From: Plotosus lineatus | Taxonomy: Eukaryota; Chordata; Actinopteri; Siluriformes; Plotosidae | Assembly: GCA_024760905.1 (NCBI GenBank) | Contig: CM045733.1 | Span: 23,092,001 to 23,156,000, forward strand | Reading direction: 5' to 3' | DNA: 64,000 nucleotides | Shown here: piece after piece, positions 11,038 to 21,734 of the stretch | How positions within the stretch are numbered: position 1 is the stretch's first letter | Layout of the letters: the number at the start of each line of letters is the position of its first letter | The notes under the pieces: generated by a model | Database searches by the model: none | The model's input: only the letters and a program-made list of their open reading frames with translations | What the model was told of the DNA's origin: nothing | Translations under genes and position numbers: made by a program

Positions 11038-11567
11038 TCAGCATATGGCTTTCCTGGAGCTTGCTGATGCCGAACTTTGGTGTTCTTTTTTACTGATGGT
11101 TAGGCTGAAATTATTGCAGGCATCAAAGAAGGCATCAACACCATACTGCATGTCAGTGTCGGAGGCAACATTGAGGGCACAGTTGTCAGCAAACAGAAAG
11201 TCATTGATGGTGTCAGATTGAACCTTGGTTTTTGCTTGAAGCCACCTAAGGTTGAAGATTGATGCATTAAAGTAATATCTGATGTCAATGTCTGTGTCTT
11301 TGAAGGCATCAGTCAGCATGGCTGAGAACATGATTGTGACCAGTGTCTGTGCGAGAACGCACCCCTGCGTCACCCCGTTGGAGGCAACAAATTGGTCTGA
11401 TGACTCTCTGTTGTCTTGAACTTATGCCAGCATGCTATCATACAGTTGACATACGATGATGATGAATTTTCTAGGACAACTGTACTTGCCATGATTCTGA
11501 CGAGACCCTCTCTGCTAACAGTGTCAAAGGCCTTGGTCATATTTATGTAGGTGGAGGTACAGGTCAA
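11038..11567 (-). pseudogene. LINE-A reverse transcriptase core with mutated catalytic residues
   Basis: Two frames form the palm of a reverse transcriptase. Motif A reads 'INMTKAFDTVSREGL', where the family has 'VDLTKAFDTV': the first catalytic Asp is Asn. Motif B reads 'QGCVLAQTL'. Motif C reads 'FADNCAL' instead of 'FADDCAL', so the second catalytic Asp is also Asn. With the frame breaks, the enzyme must be inactive. Confidence 0.85.
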
Positions 11568-11606
11568 TGTTCTGTTCCTGACACTTCTCTTGGAGCTGTC
11601 TAGCAG

Positions 11607-12397
11607 CTAACACCATGTTGACAGTCCCTCGTTCTTTACGGAAGCCACACTAGTGTTCATGTAGAAGACCTTACTCAAGATGAGGCGGTTGAGTAGAACT
11701 CTTACCTGAAGTCTTGCCTGCATGGGAAAAAGGGAGATTCCACGATGGTTATCTGATGTAGTGTATGATGAAGGCCTTGAAATCCTGTGGCACTGTCTCA
11801 TGCTGCCATATGAGCTGGAACAGATGATGAAGTTTCTCAGTTGGGGTCGTGCCACCTTCTTTGTAGATCTTGGCTGGGAATAGAGTCTGAGCGAGGTACT
11901 TTCCCACTGGATAGCAAACAAATTGCTTTGGGAACTTGTGGCAGCAGGTCGATGGCTTCATCATTGATGGTGGAGTGGCGATTAAGTATGCTTTTGAAGT
12001 GTTCTGCCTATCTGTGAAGGATTTGCTCTTTGTTGGTGATGAATGTTGACCCTTCAGCACTGAGAAGGGGGGAGAACCCAATGAGGAAGGGCCGTAGACT
12101 TCGCTCAGTCTACTGTAGGAGTTCATGTCGTTTTTGTCTGTGTAGCCCTGAAATCTCATCAGCTTTGTTGCTCAGCCACAAATCCTTCATTGCAAGCAGT
12201 TTCTGTTGAGTAGTATTGCGTGCATTCTTCAGTGCATCGTTTTTTGCTGTTGACTTCGGGTTATCAAGGTGTGCTTTGTCGGCACGACACTTGTCCTCTA
12301 GCAACTGCATGATCTCTATGTAGTTCTTGTCAAACCAGTCTTTGTATTTCCTGGTAGAGGGTCCTAGACATTCCATGGCTGTGTTGTACACTGTCAC
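11607..12397 (-). pseudogene. LINE-A linker between endonuclease and reverse transcriptase
   Basis: Overlapping minus-strand frames contain 'DWFDKNYIEIMQLLEDK', 'WQHETVPQDFKAFIIHY' and, in the next frame, 'DNHRGISLF' (family form 'DNHRGISLL'). These belong to the linker and the fingers of the reverse transcriptase. At least two frameshifts lie here. Confidence 0.75.
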
Positions 12398-12508
12398 ACG
12401 AAGTGAGCTCTAAGCTGCTTCCACATCCACATTGTCCAGCTCAGTAGAACATAGGCATTTTTCCAGGGTGTCAGCAAAGGATGTTGTCAGTCTTCAATTT
12501 GTTGATGT

Positions 12509-13048
12509 TCAGGCATTTGGGGGCTTTGATGCCCTGTGGATGCGGATGTTGAGCTTGGCAACAATGAGGCAATGGTCAGTCCAGAATTCTGCACTGCACA
12601 TGGCCTTGGTGAGATGACATTCAATGAGATACCAAATCTTAGCGTGAGAGTGCATCCATGAAGTCCTGTTATGGGTAGGGAGGCAGAAGACGGTGTTTGT
12701 TATCAGAAGGCCACGTTCAGCACAGGTCTGGAGGAGCAGCAAGCCATTGCAGTTGCACTTGCCAACCCCATGCTTCCCAATCACTCTCTTCCAGGTGGCG
12801 CTGTCACATCCAACTCTTGCGTTGAAATCGTCAAGGACTATATGCCTATCAGCATTTGGTACAGCGGTGATGACTGCGTTCAAGTCTTCGTGGAACTTGT
12901 CCTTGATCTCATCTGGATTGGTCATGGTGCATAAACACTGACAATGGTGGCAAACTTCATCATAAGAAAGAGGGAGTCTCATCGTCATAAAGCGATCATT
13001 CACTCCTTTTGGTTGACCAGCCAACTTGCCAACAAACAATGATTTCAC
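12509..13048 (-). pseudogene. LINE-A endonuclease domain, C-terminal half
   Basis: The frame contains 'VLDDFNARVGCDSATWKRVI' (the GDFNARVG motif of apurinic-type endonucleases, with D in place of G) and 'WTDHCLIVAKLN' (the terminal catalytic His). This nuclease nicks target DNA so that the LINE RNA can be copied in place. The N-terminal half with the catalytic Asn and Glu is lost or unreadable. Confidence 0.82.
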
Positions 13049-13060
13049 TTCAAACCTGAC

Positions 13061-13740
13061 TCCAGCCTCACGTCTCTCCTCAGGTCCCTGTCCACTCTAG
13101 AAGGTGAGCCTCTCTCACACAGTTTGCTTTCTCGTTCATCAACGTCATACACGTCATCGCTCACCTATAGCCACAACACTTTGGCTGATGATGGTGGGAT
13201 GCAATAAGGGATGACTGATGACTTGCGCAATGATTTGGATTTAAGTAAGGAAGAGTTGCGTGCCATCAACCTCACTTTCTGGTCTGAGTTCACCTGAATC
13301 CAGTATCAAGACTAGGTCAAGATGACTGGAGATGGAGACGGATGCAGTGGATGACCATGACGTCCTACGTGTCTCACCACACCCTATGCGCTCCACAGCA
13401 CGTGTCTGGTAATTGCCTTTCTGCCTGTTTTGGTTTCCTCTGTGCAGTCTTCTGAATCCAGGCGTCACATGCAAGGTGGACAGACCCTATGGTTGCAGAT
13501 CTATTATCAGCAACATGGCAGCTATTCCTGCGGTATGCCCAAAAGGTAGCAGAGCCATTGTGGAAGTGGGAACATCCAGCTGCCCGTACAAGCACAGAAG
13601 AGCTTGCTCACTGCCCATGTCTATATGTGTACATATAGGTACGTGTATGTATCAAGGTATATTTGCATGTATTGCTTGGTGTAGTTCCTCAGTTGTATTT
13701 TATTCACTTTCTTTTTTATAACTGTTTCTAAACAAAGAGC
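13061..13740. other. Possible 5' remnant of LINE-A
   Basis: Minus-strand frames at 13241-13595 have a coding-like look (few AT runs, GC richer than the flanks) but no motif I can name. They could be a decayed 5' region of the adjacent LINE. Confidence 0.35.
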
Positions 13741-14326
13741 TGCTAAATTGATTCTCATTGTTCATGCAAAAGTTGACAATAAAGATCTCGTTATCTTTAT
13801 TTAATCAAGAAGCATGTGCACATTCAACTCTTTAAATGACATTTTAAAATTTTCAACAAATGTCTTTAAATTACCCAACAAATGAATTTTCATGTTTAAT
13901 TAAATAGACTTGTCAGATGAATGTCACATAAAATGTCATTTTAATCTAGAGAACTGATTTTGCCACTTATAATGGTGTAAATGCTATGAAATATTACATT
14001 CAAAGATAACAACTTAACAATACAGAATGCATACCCACAGTAAAATTATTTTTACTATGTGAGAAAGGAAAAGAAAAATACAATATTAACACCACTTAGG
14101 AGTGAACATTTCAATAAAATGGCACCGACATGTTGGTAAATCGAAAACTTTTACAGGTGGTAAGACAGTCTGTCAAATTGTGTAAGTACCTATTCGGCAA
14201 AATAATCTGATTTTAAAAGAAATGCTTACTTACTTGTCTGTTAGTATTTGTGAAACTTAAGATAAGGAAACAAAAGCATCAAGAAAATGAGGTCAAAGGA
14301 AATACTGTATACTATCTGCATACAAA
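13741..14326. other. Anonymous AT-rich DNA
   Basis: No gene, repeat boundary or RNA motif recognised. Confidence 0.5.
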
Positions 14327-14360
14327 TCATCATCCTCATCATCATCATCATCATCATCAT
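14327..14360. repeat. (ATC)n tail of LINE-B
   Basis: About ten ATC units with one interruption. On the coding strand it reads (GAT)n directly after the LINE 3' end, as expected for a short repeated tail made during target-primed reverse transcription. Confidence 0.85.
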
Positions 14361-14948
14361 GCGTTTTAGAGTCCTTTCTTCCCTAGCAAGGGGATTGGAC
14401 AGTCAGGTAGTAGCCTGAACTTGCTGTCACTATTCATCCCTGTCCTTGGCCATGTCGACTGAAAGGTTGCAGGAATGAAGGTCCTCCAGAACATTGTCCA
14501 TCCATGTTTTCCGTGGTTTCCCTCTACTTCGGGTACCTTCTACCCCCAGTGTTTGGCAGTTCCTTATCCAGGAGTGGCTGCAGTATGTGTGCCCAAACCA
14601 GCGAAGCCTGTTCCTTCTAAGGATGACATCAAGGTGGACTAGGTCTATCTTGCTGTACAGTGTGTCTGTATCCACATGTGCCTGGGTGTTGACTCCACAT
14701 ATCTACCTAATCATAGCCCTCTCATTTTGAAGCAGCATAGAGCTCTGCTCGTTTCTTATCACCCAGCACTCGCTGGCATACAACATAACACTGCAGACAC
14801 ATGAGGCATAAATTCTTCCTCTAGTGAGCAAACTTAGGTTGTGACAGGTGAGGATAGGCAACAGCTCTCTGAATTTGCCCCATGCAGCACTACAGCGTTT
14901 TGTGATGCTGGACAGGCTTCCACCTTCAGTGCTGATCGTGTCACAGAG

Positions 14949-15251
14949 CTAACAGAACTTGTCGATGACTTCCAGGCTGTGGTTGTCTATGTCAAGCTGA
15001 TTGAAAGGTTGTCCATCAATAGGCCTTGCCAGGCCTCTGCATCTGGGACAGTGAAAGGTTGGATCTTCTCTCAGCCTACCCTGGGTGCCGCTGCAAGTCT
15101 TATACACCCAGTGGGAGCAGCCTACACAGTAGATGGAATTCCTGCCAACCCCTGCTCTGCATACATCACAGAGGAATTTGCCAGTGTCCTTCAGTATGTT
15201 CATATCCTTGCAACTGCACAGTATCTTCGTCTTTCCATGTGTGTGTTCCAC
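14949..15251 (-). pseudogene. LINE-B segment encoding a PHD-like C4HC3 finger
   Basis: After the palm domain the frame gives 'CDVC', 'YCVGC', 'HWVYKTC' and 'FHCPRC', spaced as the Cys4-His-Cys3 ligand set of a PHD/RING-like zinc finger. It is followed by 'DGQPFNQLDIDNHSLEVIDK' at the start of the thumb region. All eight ligands are present although neighbouring segments carry stops. This finger sits between palm and thumb in the family; its role (nucleic-acid or protein binding) is not visible from sequence. Confidence 0.8.
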
Positions 15252-15377
15252 GTGGTCAGTCTGGCTTTCAGCTCCTCGAGTGATTTGAACTCGAACAATT
15301 AGTCATGATATTTAATATAAAATAACCATGTCTGGCACAATATAACACACTATATGTGTTGAAAGTGCCGTATTCAT

Positions 15378-15700
15378 TCAATCATTCAGCTCCTCGATGC
15401 TATCTGCGATAATGACCAGGTCATCAGCGTAGAGCATCTCCCAGGGGGCCTTCATCCCAAACTCTCTGGAGAGAGCTTCGAAGACGATGATAAATAGCAA
15501 TTGACTTAGGACAGAGCCCTGATGTACGCCTACTTTGACTGATGGGGCCGCTGTAGGTGTTGCTGATGCATATCTTTCTAGCAGCATTGCTGTACATAGC
15601 TTTTAAGGTACAGACAAGCCATTCCTCCACTCCTGACTTTCTCATAGCCCACCACAGTACCTACCTTGGGACTCTGTCAAATGCCTTCTCCAAGTCCACA
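15378..15700 (-). pseudogene. LINE-B reverse transcriptase palm
   Basis: The catalytic triad is intact: motif A 'ALVDLEKAFDRVPR' near 15670-15710 and motif C 'YADDLVIIADSIEEL' near 15390-15430. A stop lies right after 'DRVPR', and a frameshift separates motif A from motif C, so the copy is inactive despite intact active-site residues. Confidence 0.85.
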
Positions 15701-15952
15701 AGGGCAAAATAGAGCTGGCGGTTCTTATAGCGATACTTTTCCTGAAGCTGGCTTACAATAAAGATAGCGTCAATCATTCCTCTTCCAGGCATGAACCCAA
15801 ACTGCATCTTGTTGATGCATTTCTCTAATCAGCTTCTCTGAGACTCGTTCCAGCACTTTCATAGTCTGGTCAAGTAGCTTCAGGTCTCTGTAGTTCCCTC
15901 TCTCGAGCGCGTCACCCTTACCCTTGTAGCAATTTACAATATAACTTTCATC

Positions 15953-16840
15953 TCAGTCTGCAGGAATGTGACCCTCCATGATGATGTGGTTCATGAGTTC
16001 AGTGAGAAGGCTAGTGCATCTCTCTCCTGATGCTTTTAGCATCTCATCAACTACTCCCGAGGGGCCAGCTGCCTTGCCCACTTTCATCCTGTGGACTGCC
16101 TCTTTGGCCATCTTCTTTGTGATCAAGATGGGGGCACCATGCACAGGATCGGTTGCTGACAGGTCATCTGGATTCCAAATGAATTCAAAATTCAACAATC
16201 TTTCATAATGCTGTTTCCATGCCTTCTTCTTACCCTCATCATCTAAAGCCATGACATCATCATTGTCTCAGACACACTTCTCTCCCATGAAATTCTGATT
16301 TTCTCTCGTCATCTGCTTTGCAATTCTGAATATGTTCTCCTTTGTTTCCTTCACATTCTGCAGCTCCCGCTCTTTTGCTGTCTTCTTGGCTAGGTAGACA
16401 GCTTGCTTGGCTTCTCTCTTGGCCACTAGGTAGGGTTCTTTGCTACCCCCTTTCTTCCACTCCTTCCAACACTTGCTCTTTCTTTGGAAGGCATCATTCA
16501 CTTCACTGTTCCACCACCATGTCTGCTTCCTGGATGGAACTTTCTTTGTCCATCCACACACCTGCTCAGTTGCCTGCAGCAGACCAGACTTCAGCCTGGA
16601 GCATGCCTCTTCTGCTGATACTGTGCTGGTTGTGTCAGATAGTATGGCATCCATGGTCTCTGTGACCTGGATTATGTGTGCGAGGTCTCTCAGCTTCCAA
16701 ATGCACAGCTTGGGTGTGTACGGGTGAGGTCTTGTGGGCTGATATTTCAGTCTCGGGTCACACAAAAGTAAGTTGTGCTGTGTCGCACACTCCTCTCTCG
16801 GTATAACCTTAATGTTCTTGGCACTCTTGAACTCTTGAAT
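15953..16840 (-). pseudogene. LINE-B linker and reverse transcriptase fingers
   Basis: Two frames are joined across one shift. The upstream one is Lys/Trp-rich ('KCWKEWKKGGSKEPYLVAKR', 'VFRIAKQM'-like 'IFRIAKQMTRENQNFMGE'). The downstream one holds 'DPVHGAPILITKKMAKEAVH' and 'AAGPSGVVDEMLKASGE'. The frame is lost at about 16850, the 5' truncation point. Confidence 0.82.
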
Positions 16841-16845
16841 CAGAA

Positions 16846-17222
16846 GAGTAAAGGACTGTGTAAAGTAAAGGAATGGTCCAAACAAAAATTTCAACAAATT
16901 CAATATAGATGGCAATAACAGATTGTATTCATTAGAAAATTTAAAGTGAATTTGGTAAAAGCTTAATGCTATTTGTGAAAATGCATTCTGGAAAACTTGT
17001 CCTTACTAATTACCCCCTGATGTCCACTTGATAACCTAGAAGACTTCTAATTTTCTAAATTGTACTTGCTTAAGTGCAAACTTTTGAACTGAAATGGTAC
17101 TTGGACTCAGTTTAGATAACAAATGCATTGCAATAACTGTGCATGAGTGGACCTAGTAAACTATACATCAATCATCACACCCATGACAGTGTCTGTGTAT
17201 AAACTGAGCAATTGGAAACACA
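16846..17222. other. Anonymous AT-rich DNA
   Basis: Nothing recognised between the truncated LINE-B and the next DNA element. Confidence 0.45.
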
Positions 17223-17224
17223 TA

Positions 17225-18109
17225 CAGTCGGCCCGCTACTTACAAAATTAATCCTTTCCAGAGCCTTTTTCGTAGCCTGGATTTTTCATAAGTAGAGGTG
17301 CATTTTACATGTAAAACACGTGATTCGTTCCAAGGCTCCCAAGACTACCCCATAAATCCTTTAAAAATGATAAATGTATACCAATTTTGTATGAAATATG
17401 TATAAAATGTGTTAAAAGAAATAGAAAATTATTGACCATTTTTAAAATATCTCGAACCACCCATGTGAGGCTTTAAAGTCTGGGGGTTGCTGGTCTGAAG
17501 AACCCTCACCCCCCTTCACGAGGTACGTAAACATGGTGGTTGCTTATTCCGAAATAATCGCCTCCGTCACTGTATCTCTGCTTTTAATGCCTCCTTCTGC
17601 TTCAATATCGTCCCGATTGTAGAGGGGTTTTGGCCATACTCCTTTGCGATTTCGCTCAACCGCATCCCACTTTCGTATTTTTTTCATTATCTCCTGCTTC
17701 ACTTTGATTGATAACGGAGCCCGCTTCTTCTTTTCAGTGTCACCGGGAATCACTTTCTTGGGGCCCATGATGGATAACGAAATATAACGCTGCAATGATC
17801 ACTCTCAAAAAAACTCATGAGCCAACAGTCCTGTTCAACTCTCCTTCACGCGTGTGACAAACGGCCACTGGGAGGCCAGCGGGGCGGGATGTTGGGAGAC
17901 AGCCAATGAGAGAGCAACTCATGCATTGTTTTAATGTTTGAATGGCGCGTTGGAATGTTTGAATGGTGCGTTTGAATTTTTTGAATGGTGCATTTTGTGA
18001 TTTTCGTAAGAAGAAGTTGTTTCGTAGACAGAGGATGAAAATTTAAGAAAATGTTTTTCGTAACCTGGATTTTTCGTATTCAGAGGTTTCGTAAATAGAG
18101 GGCCGATTG
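17225..18109 (-). mobile_element. pogo/Tigger-like non-autonomous element, family B, copy 2
   Basis: The left end CAGTCGGCCCGCTACTTACA and the right end (complement CAATCGGCCCTCTATTTACG) form terminal inverted repeats, with TA at 17223-17224 and 18110-18111. At 885 bp it keeps only the N-terminal DNA-binding part of a transposase on the minus strand. It shares internal blocks with the copy at 5.5 kb. Confidence 0.9.
17578..17768 (-). pseudogene. pogo/Tigger transposase N-terminal helix-turn-helix
   Basis: From ATG at 17768 the frame reads 'MGPKKVIPGDTEKKKRAPLS', then 'IKVKQEIMKK'. A one-base shift is needed to continue as 'RLSEIAKEYG' and 'PSTIGTILKQKEA'. This is the Psq/CENP-B-type helix-turn-helix that binds the terminal repeats in pogo transposases. 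No DDE domain follows. Confidence 0.88.
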
Positions 18110-18196
18110 TATTTAATATGGTGATGAAACAGGTACTAGGACCGATCTGTTAAGGACCAGTGAGATATTGATATTGTTCCTGAAATATGTTATATA

Positions 18197-18726
18197 CAGA
18201 TGCTCCCCGATTTAAGTTTTTAATTGGTTCCGGAAGGCCGAACGTAAGTTGAAAGTGAATGTAAGTTGTTACAGTGATGTATGACGTGTGACGTATGACT
18301 GAGTCACTTTACATGAAGCTTGATAAAGCCAATCAATGCTTACAATATATGAGGCGCTCAAAACCGAAAGTACTGTACTTGCAAAAGTAGTGTACTTGCT
18401 GTGGGTTATGTGGACTTCCGGTCTTTCAAGAGAGCAAGGCGCCGTTGAACTCGTTTAGAACATTGAACTGATGTGACTCACCAGCAGAGCGGAGAGTTTT
18501 TTATTTTTCTGGATTTGGGTTTTCATTCATTTTACAACTCTCTTTGCTTAACTGAGTATGCATGGTAGATTGCGCCAATCCAAGCAGATAGTTAATTCAT
18601 CTCTGTGTATGAGACTTGCATTCATGCTAGTAGGCTTACACTTCTGACCAACCATATTTGCTTAGGGTTACAAAAGTCCGCAAAACAGTGTAAACACAAA
18701 GATCACAGAGACGATGTTTTAACACG

Positions 18727-18801
<75 letters not shown>

Positions 18802-19010
18802 ACTGAACTGGGAAGAAGAAAGGGCACGTTCAGTCTGTTGTTTGTAAACAATGGATGCAGCGTCATTGCGTCATTACGTCAGCGTACTACATAGGTACGC
18901 CTAAACTCAAAATTCTACTTTTTTTTTTGAAAAAAAACCCCCCACCAAAAACGTAAAATTGAAAAAAAAAAAACCTGTAAAATGGATGAACGTAAGTCGG
19001 GGTGCATCTG
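18197..19010 (-). mobile_element. pogo/Tigger-like non-autonomous element, family A, copy 1
   Basis: Terminal repeats CAGATGCTCCCCGATTTAAG and (complement) CAGATGCACCCCGACTTACG, with TA at 18195-18196 and 19011-19012. The minus strand carries a worn copy of the family A transposase start ('gaccaaccatatttgct' is the complement of the start region). A (TA)n tract interrupts it. It inserted into the tail of the SINE that follows. Confidence 0.9.
18728..18800. repeat. (TA)n microsatellite
   Basis: About 36 TA units, one with GT, grown inside family A copy 1 at a point where the paralogue at 24.55 kb has ordinary sequence. Confidence 0.97.
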
Positions 19011-19012
19011 TA

Positions 19013-19242
19013 CTGGTTACTGGTGTGTTGACATGCTTCTGGCATTACTGGCTCTTGCATGTATCCGCTCTCTCTTAGCAAGGGCAGAATCCCTCCTGGA
19101 CAGCTCACCGGCCATCACAAGGCAGAAACACGCTGACGGCTATGCAGCCTACTCTTGATGAAAGTCTTCTTTTACATGCCTCTCACCATAGACAGTGAGC
19201 GACATGGCCAGCCTTTGATAACCCAGTTAGCTGCACTGGGGG
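19013..19242 (-). mobile_element. Head-1 SINE, 5'-truncated, split from its TSD by a pogo-like element
   Basis: Same antisense text as the SINE at 9.2 kb ('ggtgtgttgacatgcttctg', 'aacccagttagctgcactgg'), lacking the tRNA head. AATATGTTATAT occurs at 18184-18195 and 19243-19254. The left copy lies just beyond the family A element, so that element inserted into the SINE 3' tail after retroposition. Confidence 0.88.
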
Positions 19243-19254
19243 AATATGTTATAT

Positions 19255-19918
19255 GCTGTATAATGCTGAAATGCAAACTATGCCTTACACTATCTTGCTA
19301 TATATAAGGCCTTCATAGTATGTACTGCAAGATTATTAATCAAACAAACAAACAGTCACACATTTTTCAAAATATTCAGTGAGAGCCAATCTAATTTGAT
19401 TAGGATCCCTCAGCTAAACGGCGAGTAACAGGCTACTATTACATAGATGATCGTAAACTAATATGATTCTTAATTGACACTAACTGGTTTGTCATATCAC
19501 CAACTGAGTGGACTATCCAGGTACATTTGAGGTGCCTAATCTAGTATCATTTATTCTGACACTGCACATCTTATATTTAAGCATTCTTTTGTTTGGACCT
19601 TGTATGAATGTATTATAGTCAAAGGTTATTACAAAGGATGCAGCAGCTGCAGATGAACTCTTAATGATCACAATGTTGTTTATGCCAAGCTGCACTGATA
19701 TGTGGTCATATATCGTGTATACATTACAAGTTATGCAAGATAGTAAATGAAGGAATAACATTAAATCGCACCAGTCTTTAAAATCAAAGTCTTGAACTTG
19801 ACCTACAATGATGTTTTGATAAATTTGTTTCATCCTTTGGTTCCAACCTACTTCCCTGTAAATTTGAAGGTGATATGTTACGAAATTAATGAGACATAGG
19901 CGTAACAACAACAACAAC

Positions 19919-19954
<36 letters not shown>

Positions 19955-20205
19955 TATAATACATAAATAATGAAATTAAATGCTAAAACACAAATCGACA
20001 GAAGTGAAAACAATTCTAGCTACTCTACTGAAACTGATAATTAATCTTCATGTGCCAAGTCAAATCTCAATTCTCTGTGTATGCAACTTAAGTTTAACCT
20101 ACAAACTCAAGTCTCCATCTCTTCATGGGAGATGCTAATTTGACCTTTAGTGAGAGAAAGACTATGTGTAACTATATGTGAAGGTAATATAAATCTTCAG
20201 TATAA
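19255..20205. other. Anonymous AT-rich DNA with (AAC)n(AAT)n
   Basis: The frame at 19513-19920 minus has no family features and begins in the microsatellite. Nothing else recognised. Confidence 0.45.
19912..19955. repeat. (AAC)n(AAT)n compound microsatellite
   Basis: Three to four AAC units pass directly into about eleven AAT units. Confidence 0.95.
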
Positions 20206-20207
20206 TC

Positions 20208-20495
20208 CTGTGAATGGGGACAGTGGTAGCTTTATCGTAGTTTGCTGGTGTACTGATCCGAACGTCAGGGGATCATTCCCTACTGTCACAGCGTTGTTAT
20301 TGTTGCCCCCAGAGCAGCTAACTGGGTTATCAAGGGACAGTCATGTCTCTCAATGACTGTGGCGATAGGCATGTAAAAGAACCGTTGCTGTCCTTCGAGA
20401 AGTGTAGGGCACTGGGTTTCTGTCAGCGTGTTTCTGCCTGCGATGGCCTGGCGAGCTGTCCAACGATTAGGCAGTTAAAAAAATGAATAAATGAA
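20208..20495 (+). mobile_element. Head-1 SINE, diverged
   Basis: Body 'gcagctaactgggttatcaa', core 'catgtaaaagaaccgttgct' and tail 'gcgatggcctggcgagctgt' are clear, while the tRNA head is worn ('gacagtggtagctttatc'). It ends near a (GAAT)n-like stretch. No TSD found. Confidence 0.75.
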
Positions 20496-20671
20496 CGTGC
20501 CTTGTGAATAAGTGGAAAACATCTATGTTGCACAAAGAGTAATTCTTTAAATAGCTGAATTTTTAAAGAGAGGTATTTAAGAGAAAACAGAGTTCAGAGA
20601 GAGAAAACACGATTAACAGAAAACTATTAGGTAATTAAATTAAAAAAATTATATCGATAAAGCCAACAAAT

Positions 20672-20865
20672 ACAACCATTCAGACTCACCCCTAACACCA
20701 ATCTGGAACAGCGAAGTGGCATAATGTGCATGTGTTTTGGACTGTGCGAGAAACCCAGAGTACCTGAAGGAAAGCCATGGCAGCATGGGGACAACATGTG
20801 AACTCCACACACAAACGCTCTTCTTGCTTCTGACTTTTTGCTGGGAACCACTGCACAATCATGCT
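20672..20865 (-). mobile_element. Antisense head-2 SINE
   Basis: The minus strand gives a worn head region, then 'ttgtgtgtggagttcacatg' and 'tccaaaacacatgcacatta'. The tail is missing. Confidence 0.65.
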
Positions 20866-21077
20866 GCCCTGAATTGCACTTTGTTGAATCAAATCGTGCT
20901 GAATAGCACTACTTCGCAATAAAGGTGAATCATATCTGTAACAGGCTCATGGCTTCAGGGGAAAATGAGGAACAGGAGACAGATTTGTGACAATTCAGGG
21001 GTGAGTTTATTGTTTTCATTTTCAACTAGCACTTTTCAGTGGCTTTATTGCTCTACATTCTTACTTTGAAACACACT

Positions 21078-21078
21078 T

Positions 21079-21120
<42 letters not shown>
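21078..21120. repeat. (CA)n microsatellite
   Basis: About 21 uninterrupted CA units. Confidence 0.97.
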
Positions 21121-21122
<2 letters not shown>

Positions 21123-21304
21123 GTCATTCTGACTCTCTTCACTGGCCAGACATATAAATAAATCGCCAATGATTAGAGTCAGGTGGACAGCAGTGGTTAG
21201 CCCTGCTGCCACAGAACAAGAGGCTTGCACATATCCGTATGTGTGTGTTTGAGTGCTCTTTGGTTGCTATGTTATTTTTTCCCACAGTTTAAATATGGTT
21301 TAGG

Positions 21305-21525
21305 TGAAGGCACGGTGACATAGTGATTAGCATGTCAGCCTCATAGCAAGAAGGTCCTGGGTTTGATTCCCAGCTTGGGAGTTTTTGTGTGGAGTTTGCA
21401 TGTTCTCCTTGTGCTTGCGTGGGTTTCCTCTGGGTACTTTGGTTTCCGCCCATGGTCCAAAATCATGTACAGTAGGTTAATTGGCTGTTCCAATTTGCCT
21501 ATTAATGTGAGTATGAATGGGACAG
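21305..21525 (+). mobile_element. Head-2 SINE, left arm of an inverted pair
   Basis: Head 'ggtgacatagtgattagcat' and B box 'gggtttgattcc' are followed by 'tttgcatgttctccttgtgc' and 'gtacagtaggttaattggct'. The tail is replaced by the GC-rich duplicated segment that follows. Confidence 0.8.
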
Positions 21526-21531
21526 GCTGTT

Positions 21532-21725
21532 ACCCAAGCAGCAAGTCCCCCCCCGGTCTCGGCGCCACCGGAAGGATCCAATGGAAAGGCAAGTGCCGAT
21601 ACGACTGGGTTCCAGTGCCGCTGCAGGACCCAAGCAGCAAGTCCCCCCCCCCGGTCTCGGCGCCACCGGAAGGATCCAATGGAAAGGCAAGTGCCGATAC
21701 GACTGGGTTCCAGTGCCGCTGCAGG
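21532..21725. repeat. GC-rich 96-98 bp tandem duplication
   Basis: Two direct copies start at 21532 and 21628, each 'acccaagcagcaagtccccc...gccaccggaaggatccaatg...cagtgccgctgcagg'. They are almost identical apart from the length of the C run. The GC content is far above the surroundings. Confidence 0.92.
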
Positions 21726-21734
21726 AGAGAATCT

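Larger units (their letters stand above)
10212..13060 (-). mobile_element. Degenerate APE-type LINE (family LINE-A)
   Basis: Minus-strand frames between these points line up in the order endonuclease, linker, reverse transcriptase, C-terminal region of one non-LTR retrotransposon. The 3' end abuts the broken right end of the Tc1 element. Weakly coding DNA continues to about 13600 and may be more of its 5' part. I cannot assign the clade; the family resembles LINEs ending in C2H2-type fingers, but no finger survives here. Confidence 0.85.
14327..16845 (-). mobile_element. 5'-truncated LINE with PHD-like finger (family LINE-B)
   Basis: A minus-strand LINE ends at the left in an (ATC)n run, which is its (GAT)n 3' tail. 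Reading 5' to 3': linker with 'VCGWTKKVPSRKQTWWWNSE', reverse transcriptase fingers ('KMAKEAVHRMKVGKAAGPSG'), palm ('ALVDLEKAFDRVPR', 'VGVHQGSVLSQLL', 'YADDLVIIADSIEEL'), PHD-like finger, and a C-terminal 'RRNRLRWFGHTYCSHSW'. The endonuclease is missing. The clade is uncertain, probably near RTE/RTE-X. Confidence 0.87.

Noticed and set aside
21532..21725. CRISPR-like or minisatellite array
   Set aside because: Only two direct copies without spacers; a simple tandem duplication.
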